A stretch of 64,000 nt of DNA from the NCBI GenBank assembly GCA_001896545.1, contig MPOT01000086.1:41839-105838 (forward strand), in the 5' to 3' direction. Position 1 is the stretch's first letter, and each line of letters begins with the position of its first letter. The stretch is from Tepidanaerobacter sp. EBM-38. Its GTDB lineage: Bacteria; Bacillota; Thermosediminibacteria; Thermosediminibacterales; Tepidanaerobacteraceae. The notes beneath the pieces are model-generated. The model saw only the letters and a program-made list of their open reading frames with translations, was not told where the DNA came from and did not search any database. Below are positions 36,171 to 44,954 of this stretch, in pieces. The position numbers and the translations under genes are program-made.

Positions 36171-37199
36171 ATGGCGGATATAATAATAACTTCCGTACTA
36201 AGCATGGGCGGTTTGGGTTTGTTATTGGGCGGAGGGCTTGCTCTTGCGTCTAAAAAGCTGGCTGTAGAAACAGACCCGAGAGTCGATGCAATAATTGAGG
36301 CCTTGCCCGGAGCTAACTGCGGTGCATGCGGATACCCCGGCTGTTCAGGTTTAGCTAAAGCAATTGCGGAAGGTAAGGCTCCAGTTAATACTTGTCCTGT
36401 TGGAGGAGCACCTGTTGCTGAAAAAATAGCAAAAATAATGGGTATGGATGAGGCTATAGCTTCAACGGAGAGAAAGGTAGCCAGAGTCTTATGCCAAGGA
36501 GGAAAGACCGAAGCTAAGGTCAAATCTGAATATCATGGAATAAAAACATGCAAAGCCGCATCTATGATAAACAATGGTCCTAAGGCATGCCCGTTTGCAT
36601 GTATAGGATTTGGCGATTGTAAAAAAGTTTGTCCTGTGGGCGCCATAACTATGGGTGAAAATGGTCTGCCATATGTCGATGAAGAAAAATGCATTGGCTG
36701 CGGCCTTTGTGCGCAAGAGTGTCCAAAAGATGTTTTGGCTTTGATTCCTGAAAAAAATGAGGTTCGTGTAAGCTGTCGAGCCACCATGAAAGCAAAAGAC
36801 ACCAGAGCCGTATGCACTGCTGGATGTATAGCTTGCAAACAATGCGAGAAAGTATGCCCGTTTGATGCAATACATGTTAATAATAATGTGGCAATGATTG
36901 ACTATGAAAAATGCCGTAATTGTATGCTGTGTGTAGAAAAATGCCCTACCGGAACTATAACATCGACTTTTGCCGAACGAAAAAAGGCTGTTATTATAGA
37001 AGAAAAATGCATTGGGTGTACACTATGTGCAAAAAATTGCCCGGTGAATGCAATTTCCGGCGAGGTAAAAAAAGTGCATAAAGTTGACCAAGATATATGT
37101 ATCGGTTGTGGTATCTGTCAAGAGAAATGCCGCAAAGATGCCATCAAAATGGTGAGAAATGGCCAAAAAGATTGTGATACTTGTACTGCCGTAAAATGA
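36171..37199 (+). CDS. rnfB: Rnf complex subunit RnfB, multi-cluster ferredoxin-type
   Basis: RnfB accepts electrons from reduced ferredoxin. The protein has an N-terminal membrane helix, the Fe-S domain GANCGACGYPGC, and then six further 4Fe-4S-type motifs: CPFACIGFGDCKKVCP, CIGCGLCAQECP, CIACKQCEKVCP, CRNCMLCVEKCP, CIGCTLCAKNCP and CIGCGICQEKC. At 342 residues it is much longer than proteobacterial RnfB (about 190) and has more clusters. GGAGGGAGG precedes the ATG. It ends the rnf operon at a strong terminator. Confidence 0.95.
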   Translation: MADIIITSVLSMGGLGLLLGGGLALASKKLAVETDPRVDAIIEALPGANCGACGYPGCSGLAKAIAEGKAPVNTCPVGGAPVAEKIAKIMGMDEAIASTERKVARVLCQGGKTEAKVKSEYHGIKTCKAASMINNGPKACPFACIGFGDCKKVCPVGAITMGENGLPYVDEEKCIGCGLCAQECPKDVLALIPEKNEVRVSCRATMKAKDTRAVCTAGCIACKQCEKVCPFDAIHVNNNVAMIDYEKCRNCMLCVEKCPTGTITSTFAERKKAVIIEEKCIGCTLCAKNCPVNAISGEVKKVHKVDQDICIGCGICQEKCRKDAIKMVRNGQKDCDTCTAVK

Positions 37200-37225
37200 T
37201 AAAATGGCATGAAAAATATAGCATA

Positions 37226-37255
37226 AAAAGCCTTCGGTTTTTGCCGAAGGCTTTT
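37226..37255. terminator. Bidirectional terminator between rnfB and cotJC
   Basis: AAAAGCCTTCGG and CCGAAGGCTTTT form a 12-bp perfect stem around TTTTTG. T-rich flanks on both strands let it serve the rnf operon and the convergent cotJ operon. Confidence 0.9.
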
Positions 37256-37257
37256 AT

Positions 37258-37830
37258 TTAATATACATGTTTTTTATCCAAGTATTCCCTTACAAGCATC
37301 AGTGTCTCCCCAAAACGTTGAAAATGAACGACTTCCCTTTCTCTCAAAAATGAGAGGGCAGCAATTACACATGGATCATCGGTCAGATTTATTAGATGTT
37401 CATAGGCAGTTCGGGCTTTTTGCTCTGCTGCCATGTCTTCATGCAAGTCGGCTATAGGATCTCCTGTTGACTGTATATATGCAGCCGTCCATGGAACTCC
37501 TGCCGCATCAGCAGGATAAAGGGCTTTATCATGCTGGGCGTAATAATTGCCTACACCGGCTCTTCTCATTTGTTCAGGAGTAGCACCGTCAGTAAGCTTA
37601 TATATCAGTGTACCGATAATTTCCCAGTGGGCCAGTTCTTCAGTGCCTATATCTGTTAGCACGGCTTTAGCCTGCGGTATTGGCATGGTGTAGCGCTGAG
37701 TTAGATATCTTACAGCAGCGGAAAGTTCGCTATCGGGGCCTCCATATTGAGCATAAAGAAATTTGGCCATGCCTAAATCTGTGCGCGAAACATTGGCAGG
37801 ATATTGAAGCTTTTTCTCATAATACCACAT
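37258..37830 (-). CDS. cotJC: Spore coat protein CotJC, manganese-catalase-like
   Basis: This 190-residue ferritin-like protein of the manganese catalase family has the metal ligands visible in TEELAHWEIIGT, EDMAAEQKARTAYEH and REREVVHFQRFGE. CotJC is a spore coat component made in the mother cell, probably removing peroxide. It is the last gene of cotJABC on the minus strand. GGAGGG lies upstream, and the start overlaps the end of cotJB by 14 bases. Confidence 0.94.
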   Translation of the reverse strand: MWYYEKKLQYPANVSRTDLGMAKFLYAQYGGPDSELSAAVRYLTQRYTMPIPQAKAVLTDIGTEELAHWEIIGTLIYKLTDGATPEQMRRAGVGNYYAQHDKALYPADAAGVPWTAAYIQSTGDPIADLHEDMAAEQKARTAYEHLINLTDDPCVIAALSFLREREVVHFQRFGETLMLVREYLDKKHVY

Positions 37831-38098
37831 CGCTTTCCCTCCCTAAATATTGTATTTCCCATGGCCAAGGGTCATTTATATACTGATATGGAAACCCTGA
37901 TATCGAATTGATATGCAAGGGTCCATATTTTTCTTCATAAGCTGTTTTAAGTTGATGAGATTTTTTTGCGAAATTATTGTGATCTTCCAGGGCTCTTCTT
38001 TCGTTCGGATGGGTATCCAAGAAGAGACCCAATTCATAGAGTACAAAGTCTACCGCCATGATTTCTTTTAAAAGATTCATCATATCTTTTGAATACAT
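37817..38098 (-). CDS. cotJB: Spore coat protein CotJB
   Basis: A 93-residue protein with the CotJB pattern: MNLLKEIMAVDFVLYELGLFLDTHP, then a hydrophilic middle and an aromatic WPWE near the end. The start at ATG 38098 is fixed by GAGGTG six bases upstream; a GTG at 38107 is inside that ribosome-binding site. Coat assembly partner of CotJA and CotJC. Confidence 0.9.
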   Translation of the reverse strand: MYSKDMMNLLKEIMAVDFVLYELGLFLDTHPNERRALEDHNNFAKKSHQLKTAYEEKYGPLHINSISGFPYQYINDPWPWEIQYLGRESDVVL

Positions 38099-38117
38099 TT
38101 TAATCACCTCGCCAAAT

Positions 38118-38294
38118 CTATACTTTAGGTCTTACGGGATAGGGTCTGTATAATTCAGGGAACAGTGTCCCGTGTATTAATGCTGCTTTTGGGTCAAAGG
38201 TTTCTCCGTAAATTTGAATGGGAATATAAGCTTCGGCAAGTTTATAGGCAGCAAACAATCCTTTTTCTTTACCGATATCTTCAGGTACTGACAT
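38118..38294 (-). CDS. cotJA: Spore coat-associated protein CotJA
   Basis: This is a 58-residue gene easily missed because of its length. The protein begins MSVPEDIGKEKGLFAAYKLA, continues with AYIPIQIYGETFDPKAAL and ends YRPYPVRPKV, the typical CotJA pattern of a proline/tyrosine-rich tail. GGAGGG lies five bases upstream of the ATG at 38294. It is the first gene of cotJABC and shows that the host has a sporulation programme. Confidence 0.9.
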   Translation of the reverse strand: MSVPEDIGKEKGLFAAYKLAEAYIPIQIYGETFDPKAALIHGTLFPELYRPYPVRPKV

Positions 38295-38599
38295 ATTATC
38301 CCTCCTAGGAATTTATATATTATATTGAGCGTCATAGCAGGATGCCTTTTCAATACTATACTATTCCTTGGACATATATTTGGTGTAAGAGCCGATAGAC
38401 AGTAGATAAATAATGCATATATAAATGAAAAACCGAATATCGACATTTCCAGCCCAAAATTAACTTTCTACTACAGAAGCAATATTGAGTTATTTTTTAA
38501 AAATGATAAACTTAAATCATCCATGCAATGAAATACAAATATTTTCTTAAATATGAGACTAAATAGAAGTAATAAATTAAAATCGTAGGAGGTGGTCTG
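38295..38599. other. Divergent intergenic region cotJA / sdaAB
   Basis: No gene is seen in these 305 bases. On the minus strand AAATATA followed after 14 bases by TATAGTAT loosely resembles a mother-cell sigma-E promoter and would suit cotJ; the match to the -10 is imperfect. I see no clear promoter for sdaAB. A reading frame across 38177-38446 is out of frame with cotJA and is not credible. Confidence 0.4.
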
Positions 38600-39271
38600 T
38601 TGAATATATTTGATATTATAGGCCCTGTTATGATTGGACCTTCAAGTTCGCATACTGCGGGGGCTGTGAGGATGGGAAACTTGGCAAGGAATATACTGGG
38701 GGAAGAGCCTGCAGAAGCTCAAATAGTTTTATTTAACTCTTTCTCTAAAACCGGCAAGGGTCACGGAACAGATAAAGCCTTAGTAGCTGGAATTCTGGGT
38801 TTATCTACTGATGATGATGGAATCAAGGAATCTTTTGAAATAGCTCGAAAGAAAGGAATTAAAGCAGATTTAGTTTTTGGGAACACTCATCCGGAATTTC
38901 CTCCAAATACAGCAAAGTTTATATTAAAGGGAAAAAACAATTCCACAGTAGTAATTGGCTCATCCGTTGGAGGGGGCAGAGTTATAATTTTTTCTATTAA
39001 TGGTTTTAATACGGAGTTTACCGGAGAGTTCAATACAATTATTACTATTCACGATGACAGGCCCGGTGTGATTGCAAGGGTAGCATCTTTCTTGGCTGAA
39101 AAGAGTATAAATATTGCCCAGATGAAGGTCTCCCGGGAATCTCGGGGTAAAACTGCTTTAATGATGATAGAAGTCGATGAAGAAATTCCAGAAGGTTTAG
39201 ACTCAGCTTTATCTAGTATAAATCATATTCAAAGAGCCATGATAATTAAATCTGTATTAGGTGGTGTCTAA
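38600..39271 (+). CDS. sdaAB: L-serine dehydratase, iron-sulfur type, beta subunit
   Basis: With the alpha subunit this enzyme deaminates L-serine to pyruvate and ammonia. The protein (223 residues) begins FDIIGPVMIGPSSSHTAGAVRMG, the family's signature, and ends with an ACT domain (ITIHDDRPGVIARVASFL) that probably senses serine. TTG start with GGAGGTGG upstream. It is followed after one base by the alpha subunit gene. Confidence 0.95.
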   Translation: MNIFDIIGPVMIGPSSSHTAGAVRMGNLARNILGEEPAEAQIVLFNSFSKTGKGHGTDKALVAGILGLSTDDDGIKESFEIARKKGIKADLVFGNTHPEFPPNTAKFILKGKNNSTVVIGSSVGGGRVIIFSINGFNTEFTGEFNTIITIHDDRPGVIARVASFLAEKSINIAQMKVSRESRGKTALMMIEVDEEIPEGLDSALSSINHIQRAMIIKSVLGGV

Positions 39272-39272
39272 A

Positions 39273-40139
39273 ATGAACATAAGAACACTTGATGAAATTA
39301 TTACTGAGGCCGAAGCTCAAAAAGTAAGCATATCTACTATTATCAAAATTATCGAATCTAAAGAATTGGAAACTTCTGTAGAAAATCTAACTAAGAAGAT
39401 GAAAGAATATTTTCAAGTAATGAAAGAGTCAGCTCAAAAAGGGATTGAAAGACCTATATCATCACTCAGTGGTATAACAGGTGGCGAGGGATATCGTCTA
39501 TGGAAAGCGTCTGAAAATGCTATTTCCGACAATGTTACTCTAAAAGCTGCTGCACGTGCTATGGCAGTATCAAATGTAAATGCTTCTATGGGACGCATTG
39601 TAGCTTCACCTACAGCCGGATCCTGTGGCATTATACCCGGAGTTTTAATAAGTGTTGCAGAAAAATTAGGCAAAAGCGATGATCAAATTACAGATGTTCT
39701 GTTTACTGCCGGGGCAGTAGGAAAAATAATAGCTATGAATGCAACTTTAGCCGGAGCAGAAGGAGGCTGTCAGGCAGAATGCGGTAGCGCAGTAGCTATG
39801 GCAGCTGCAGCAACTGTCGAACTTTCCGGAGGAACACCCAGGCAAGTAGGACACGCCGTAGCAATTGCATTAAAAAGCCTTATGGGGCTTGTATGTGACC
39901 CGGTAGCAGGTTTAGTTGAGGTGCCTTGTATAAAGCGAAACGGCATGGGTGCGGTCCAGGCCATAATGGCAGCAGATATGGCTTTAGCCGGCATAGAAAG
40001 CATTATTCCTGCCGATGAAGTTATAAAGGCTATGGGAGAGGTTGGACGCATGATGCCTGAGCAGTTGAGAGAAACAGCTACGGGAGGTCTCGCTACAACT
40101 CCAACCGGAAAGCGGATTAAGCGAGAGCTGTTCGGCTGA
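39273..40139 (+). CDS. sdaAA: L-serine dehydratase, iron-sulfur type, alpha subunit
   Basis: The catalytic 4Fe-4S subunit has 288 residues. Conserved Cys lie in AGSCGIIPG, GGCQAECGSAVAMA and CDPVAGLVEVPCIKRN, where the cluster binds and activates serine as a Lewis acid. AGGTGG precedes ATG 39273; the frame extends 12 bases further, to a GTG inside that ribosome-binding site. Its final 23 bases overlap the apparent end of the convergent small gene. Confidence 0.95.
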   Translation: MNIRTLDEIITEAEAQKVSISTIIKIIESKELETSVENLTKKMKEYFQVMKESAQKGIERPISSLSGITGGEGYRLWKASENAISDNVTLKAAARAMAVSNVNASMGRIVASPTAGSCGIIPGVLISVAEKLGKSDDQITDVLFTAGAVGKIIAMNATLAGAEGGCQAECGSAVAMAAAATVELSGGTPRQVGHAVAIALKSLMGLVCDPVAGLVEVPCIKRNGMGAVQAIMAADMALAGIESIIPADEVIKAMGEVGRMMPEQLRETATGGLATTPTGKRIKRELFG

Positions 40140-40365
40140 TTGTAAAGAAAAAAATAAAAGGGCTTATTTGCCCTTCAACGCTTTTTCCAACTATTGCCCC
40201 GCCCAATCTGCCATTTATAAATCCTTCTTTTATAGAATATTTTAAATCTATATCGTCTCCAAAAATCATCCCACCGATTCTGCCGGAAATTACTCCGTTT
40301 TCTACAGTAGCATTGATATCATATCCTCCGATAGTGCCGCCGATTCTTCCCGAGACTGTTCCCAT
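40117..40365 (-). CDS. Small glycine-rich repeat protein (probable frameshift near the end)
   Basis: This 82-residue protein of unknown function has three imperfect 20-24-residue repeats built on SGRIGGTIGG, SGRIGGMIFGDD and NGRLGGAIVG, alternating with beta-prone segments. GAGGAGG upstream supports the ATG at 40365. A terminator lies inside the last 18 codons. Removing one base from the five-base homopolymer at 40182-40186 would end the protein VGKALKGK with a stop at 40164-40166, inside the hairpin loop, which looks like the original end. The downstream ISPFIFFFTISRTALA tail is then an artefact or a new extension. Confidence 0.6.
   Translation of the reverse strand: MGTVSGRIGGTIGGYDINATVENGVISGRIGGMIFGDDIDLKYSIKEGFINGRLGGAIVGKSVEGQISPFIFFFTISRTALA
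40145..40175 (-). terminator. Terminator of the glycine-repeat gene
   Basis: On the minus strand AAGGGC-AAATAA-GCCCTT is followed by TTTTATTTTTTT. It lies upstream of the annotated stop codon of the gene it would terminate. Confidence 0.75.
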
Positions 40366-40745
40366 AAAACCTTACCTCCTCTTTCGCCTATAATTACAAT
40401 TATTTAAAGCAAGGCCGATGTTATGTAATGCGGTAAAAACCTCTGAAGCATAACCAGTATATTGCTGCCATGTTTTGTTTGAGATATTTCTAACATAACA
40501 AATATATTCTATAACAAATAACTGGCAAAATAAAGGCGATATGTCATTAACTTCAGTCGGGAAACCTTATTTGTCGCTTGAGTGATAATAAGGTAAATCA
40601 TAGCTGACTGATACCATATATTCGTACTACCCTCTATATTGTTAGAAGGATTTCTTTAAATTATAACGAAATATAGATATTAGTGTAGGAAAAACTAAAT
40701 GCGGATATTTTTTCAAAACAGATTGAAAATCGGGAGGCGATTTTT
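40366..40745. other. Intergenic region before the BREX-like operon
   Basis: No gene is seen in these 380 bases. ACCTTATT (40564-40571) and AATAAGGT (40587-40594) form an 8-bp stem of unknown role. The region must contain the promoter of the defence operon, but no -35/-10 pair is convincing. Confidence 0.4.
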
Positions 40746-41231
40746 ATGCGGTTGACGGATGAGATAACAAATGCACTTATGATTTTTTCACATAAGTTCT
40801 ACCAACTACTTCTAATTGCCGGTGACGATTCGCATAAAAAAAGCCTTCTTTTAAAGCAGATAGCTGAAAGCGGCAACTATGCTTATGTAAACCTTAACCT
40901 CGCCATGTCAGAACGCTTGATGATGATTCCAAGCCATGAACGCAGCCTATTTGTGAATCAGTGCATTGATGAAATCATAAATGACATCAGTGCTGAAACA
41001 GTTATTTTTGACCATATCGAAATACTGTTTGAAAAACCGCTGAATATAGACCCTATGGCACTTCTAAAAAATATCTCGCGGCACAGAAAACTCATATCTG
41101 CTTGGCCAGGCATCATCAAAGATGATATTCTGATTTATGCTAAACCCGGCCATCCAGAATATGTAAAATATCCTGTTGAGGTCGATTATACAATTATTGA
41201 TATAGACCAGAACTATAAGGCTAGTTTTTAA
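40746..41231 (+). CDS. brxF: BREX type 3-like protein BrxF
   Basis: This 161-residue protein resembles BrxF, a small P-loop-like protein specific to BREX type 3 defence loci: an N-terminal helical segment, then LLLIAGDDSHKKSLLLKQIA, a degenerate phosphate-binding loop, and VIFDHIEILFE as a Walker-B-like strand. Typical P-loop Gly-Lys-Ser/Thr is modified (DDSHKKS). It is the first gene of the operon, with GGGAGG upstream. Confidence 0.75.
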   Translation: MRLTDEITNALMIFSHKFYQLLLIAGDDSHKKSLLLKQIAESGNYAYVNLNLAMSERLMMIPSHERSLFVNQCIDEIINDISAETVIFDHIEILFEKPLNIDPMALLKNISRHRKLISAWPGIIKDDILIYAKPGHPEYVKYPVEVDYTIIDIDQNYKASF

Positions 41232-41275
41232 CCGCCGCTTTTGAAATGACTAGATTAATAGAGGGAGTGTTTCCA

Positions 41276-44200
41276 GTGAAATACAGGGAACTTGTCAGTT
41301 TTGATCCGGTAGAATCCGTTATAAAATTGGTAGAAGCAGACCAGCCTCAGGAGGCTATGAGGCTGGTTAAAACTTATGTAATGTCAGATAGTATGGCAAA
41401 AACATTAAAAGACATAGTTATTCCACAGCTGCAGTTCGAAAATTCCTTTGATAATAAGGGTATATTTATCGTTGGCAACTATGGCACGGGTAAATCTCAT
41501 CTAATGTCAGTACTATCTGCCGTAGCCGAAGATAAAAAGATGCTTGAGCTGGTAAATAACCAAATATTTCAAGAAGCAGCTCAAAGCATTGCCGGCAAAT
41601 TTGAAGTCTTGAGGTTTGAAATTGGCACTTCAAAGATGGACCTTCGAGACTTAGTTATAGGGCACCTGGAGAAAGATTTGGCAAAAAGAGGCATCGACTA
41701 CCGTTTCCCATCCATGGAGGAAGTCCCTAATACTAAAGATTACCTTTTAGAGATGATGGCACTATTTCAAGAAAAATATCCTGATAAAGGCTATTTGATA
41801 GTTGCGGATGAATTTCTGGATTACCTTCGAGGCCTTACCGAACAAAAAGTAGTCCTTGCGCTTAATTTTCTCCGCGAAATCGGCGAAATATCGAAGAGCT
41901 GTCGGCTACGTTTCATAGCAGGGGTTCAAGAATCCCTTTTTGACAGCGGGCAGTTCGCATTTGTTGCCGACTCACTTAGACGTGTAAGGGATAGATACGA
42001 ACAAGTAGTAATCCGGAAGCAGGACATATCTTTTGTTGTATCAGAGCGGATACTAAAAAAAGATGAACGGCAAAAGGCGTGGATACGAGAACACCTGATC
42101 AAGTTTTCCCATCTATATTCAAATATGGCTGATAGATTGGAAGATTATGTAAATCTATATCCAATTCATCCGGCGTATATAGAAATCTTCGAAAAAGTTT
42201 ACATAGCAGAAAAACGAGAGGTTTTAAAGACCATAACACATACTATCAAAAAAATCTTAGACAAAGATGTTCCTGAAAACGAGACCGGAATCATCTCATA
42301 TGACTCATACTGGGAGTATATAAAGGAAAATATTTCCGTGCGCTCAGACCCCGACCTTCGGGAGGTAGTGGAAAAAAGCAATGTATTAGAAGACCTTATA
42401 CTAAAATCATATACAAGGCCTCAGTACCGACCCATAGCTCTGCGAATCATCCACGCTCTAAGTGTTCACAGACTAACTACTGGCGATATCAATGCACCCA
42501 TTGGCATAACTGTCGATAACATGAAGGATGACCTTTGTATATATACACCTATGCCTGAAGTAGAGGAAAGTTTTTTAAAGACTACGGTAGAAACAGCGGT
42601 CCGGGAAATCTTAAAGACCGTTAGCGGCCAATTTATCTCTTATAACCGAGATAACGAGCAGTACTATCTGGATTTAAAGAAAGATATAGATTATGATGCA
42701 AAAATTCAAGCAAAAGCCGATTTCATGGATGATGATATGCTCAATAAATACTATTATGACGCACTGCTTAAGGTATTGAACTGGGAAAGGCCTGAACATA
42801 AAACCGGCCGAAGGATATGGCAGTATGAGATTATTTGGGAGGAGAAGAAGGTTGAGCGATATGGCTATCTGTTCTTTGGCGCTCCCAATGAACGCACTAC
42901 TGCTCAACCTCCTAGAGATTTTTACATATATTTTTTACGCCCATATGGCAACAACGTCTATCAAGGTGAAATTGAGAAAGATGAGGTAATATTTGAATTC
43001 ATAAACAGAGATGAAAAAGTGGATGAATATATAAAGCTGTATGCTGCTTCTATGGAACTTGCGATGGTATCCTCAGCAGATAGTAAACAGACTTATTTTA
43101 AAAAAGCCGAAGGTTATCTAAAGGCAATTGTTCAGTGGATAAAAGAACATGTCAAGGAGTGCTTTATAGTAAAGACTGCCGGCGAGCAACAGACTATACA
43201 ATACTGGCTAAAAGGTAAAGCTGCCGAAGAGCATACCGTAAAGGAATTTGTGGATATGACTGCTTCTGCATGTCTTTCGACTTATTTTAATGATAAATAT
43301 CCTTATTACCCAAGATTTTATACACAAGTAACACGCGAGAATATGAAAGAACTTTTTAAAGCAGGATTAAACTATCTTGCCGGAAGAAAAAATGAACTGG
43401 GTGCCAAAGTGCTAGATTCTCTGGGACTTTTGGAAGGTGATATGATTGCACCGGAAAAATCAATTTATGCGCGCCGTTACATCAAGCTTTTAGAAAATTT
43501 GCCGGAAAAACATGTGCTAAACAGAGAAGATGTCTTAGAATATTTAAGTGAAGTTACACTTGATAAAGAATTTCAATTAGAAGATGTATGGGTCACATTG
43601 ATACTTTGCGCATTAGTATATAGTGGTCATGCTACTTTGACCATTTCTGGACATACTTTCGATGCTACAAAAATGGAAGAAATAGCTGCCGCCAATCCTG
43701 CAGATTTAATTTTATTCAAATACTGTCAGGTGCCGGAAGGTGTCCCTGTAAAAATATTAAAAAAACTTTTCGAAGGGTTGGGGCTGCCGCCTGGTCAAAT
43801 AACCAATCCCAACACGCGAGAAGCTGCCATAGAAAAAATGCTTGTTCGAGCAGAGGAATTGACCAAAAGGGTAATCGAAACACAGCAATTTCTCATAGGT
43901 GATTTGGCACTTTGGGATAAACCTGCAATAGATGAAGATACAAAAGAAAACTATAAGGAAAGCTTAAAAACGCTAAAGGATTTCCTTGATGCCATAAAAC
44001 AATATAACACCCCTGCAAAGTTAAAAAACTTCAGGTTTTCAGAAGACGAGGTAGCAAGTTCCTTAGCTAACATTGAAATAATGCAAGAAATCTTGAATAT
44101 AAGGGATTTTAAACTAAAGGTTGATCCTTATGTATCCTATCTTACACGTACATGTATGATACTTAAAGATGATAAGTGGAATCAAAAAGTCCAAAAGGTC

Positions 44201-44941
44201 CGAGTTGAAGCACTAGACAAGGTACAAAAGCCGCAGGAACTGACAGATGCGTATATCAAAGAATATGTAGGTAAACTTCAAGCACTGAAGAAAGAATATA
44301 TTTCTATTTATATCAAGCTTCATAAAAAATATCGCCTGGATTTAAACGGCGATAAGCAAAAACAAAAGCTTTTAGAAAGTAGATTAAAACATAATCTGGA
44401 TATGCTTACTTGTGTTGGTGATTTAATTTATTCAAAACCCTATGAAAAGATGTGCAATAGACTTTTGAAATTGAAAACATGTTTTAGCTTAATTGAAGAT
44501 GATATTAATATGAGTCCATTATGCCCCCACTGCGGATACACGCCTGATGAAGAAGAGCAGCCGGTATTTGGCGTGGTGGAAGCCATTGAGAAATCTATGG
44601 AAGAGCTATTTTTCCAATGGGAAAAGATAGTCCTTGAGATTTTAGAAGATGAAAAAGTAAAGGAGAACATTGCTTTACTAGATAAGCCTCAACGGCAAGC
44701 TTTAGAGAGTATTGCCCAAAATCAGCGGCTTCCTGATAAAATCGATTCACAGCTTGTTTCAACGATTAATATGCTAATGAAAGGTCTTGATAAGGTAGAG
44801 ATTACCACTGAAGATTTGGTAAGGGCAATATTTAAAGGCGGACCGGTTACTGTATCTGATATGAAACAGCGCTTGAACGATTATATTGATGAGATGGTAA
44901 AGGGAATGGATGTCGATCGTGTGCGGATAATGCTGAAATAA
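41276..44941 (+). CDS. brxC: BREX BrxC/PglY-like ATPase (DUF6079-type)
   Basis: This very large P-loop ATPase (1221 residues from GTG 41276) has Walker A GNYGTGKSHLMS near residues 67-78 and a Walker B-like strand ending IVADEFLDYLRG. A long, helix-rich body follows, with a late CPHCGY pair that could bind zinc. BrxC/PglY ATPases are essential for phage exclusion in BREX systems. The ATG at 41246 has no ribosome-binding site, whereas GAGGGA lies about ten bases before GTG 41276. Thirteen bases separate it from the methylase gene. Confidence 0.8.
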   Translation: MKYRELVSFDPVESVIKLVEADQPQEAMRLVKTYVMSDSMAKTLKDIVIPQLQFENSFDNKGIFIVGNYGTGKSHLMSVLSAVAEDKKMLELVNNQIFQEAAQSIAGKFEVLRFEIGTSKMDLRDLVIGHLEKDLAKRGIDYRFPSMEEVPNTKDYLLEMMALFQEKYPDKGYLIVADEFLDYLRGLTEQKVVLALNFLREIGEISKSCRLRFIAGVQESLFDSGQFAFVADSLRRVRDRYEQVVIRKQDISFVVSERILKKDERQKAWIREHLIKFSHLYSNMADRLEDYVNLYPIHPAYIEIFEKVYIAEKREVLKTITHTIKKILDKDVPENETGIISYDSYWEYIKENISVRSDPDLREVVEKSNVLEDLILKSYTRPQYRPIALRIIHALSVHRLTTGDINAPIGITVDNMKDDLCIYTPMPEVEESFLKTTVETAVREILKTVSGQFISYNRDNEQYYLDLKKDIDYDAKIQAKADFMDDDMLNKYYYDALLKVLNWERPEHKTGRRIWQYEIIWEEKKVERYGYLFFGAPNERTTAQPPRDFYIYFLRPYGNNVYQGEIEKDEVIFEFINRDEKVDEYIKLYAASMELAMVSSADSKQTYFKKAEGYLKAIVQWIKEHVKECFIVKTAGEQQTIQYWLKGKAAEEHTVKEFVDMTASACLSTYFNDKYPYYPRFYTQVTRENMKELFKAGLNYLAGRKNELGAKVLDSLGLLEGDMIAPEKSIYARRYIKLLENLPEKHVLNREDVLEYLSEVTLDKEFQLEDVWVTLILCALVYSGHATLTISGHTFDATKMEEIAAANPADLILFKYCQVPEGVPVKILKKLFEGLGLPPGQITNPNTREAAIEKMLVRAEELTKRVIETQQFLIGDLALWDKPAIDEDTKENYKESLKTLKDFLDAIKQYNTPAKLKNFRFSEDEVASSLANIEIMQEILNIRDFKLKVDPYVSYLTRTCMILKDDKWNQKVQKVRVEALDKVQKPQELTDAYIKEYVGKLQALKKEYISIYIKLHKKYRLDLNGDKQKQKLLESRLKHNLDMLTCVGDLIYSKPYEKMCNRLLKLKTCFSLIEDDINMSPLCPHCGYTPDEEEQPVFGVVEAIEKSMEELFFQWEKIVLEILEDEKVKENIALLDKPQRQALESIAQNQRLPDKIDSQLVSTINMLMKGLDKVEITTEDLVRAIFKGGPVTVSDMKQRLNDYIDEMVKGMDVDRVRIMLK

Positions 44942-44954
44942 TGGAGGAATGTAA

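Noticed and set aside
38177..38446. Minus-strand frame of 89 codons overlapping cotJA
   Set aside because: It is out of frame with the well-supported cotJA, lacks a ribosome-binding site and shows no protein-like pattern.
40366..40745. Phage or mobile-element boundary (att site or direct repeat) next to the defence operon
   Set aside because: No integrase, transposase, tRNA end or flanking direct repeats could be seen.
41246..41275. ATG at 41246 as start of the BrxC-like gene
   Set aside because: No Shine-Dalgarno sequence precedes it; GTG 41276 has GAGGGA at workable spacing.
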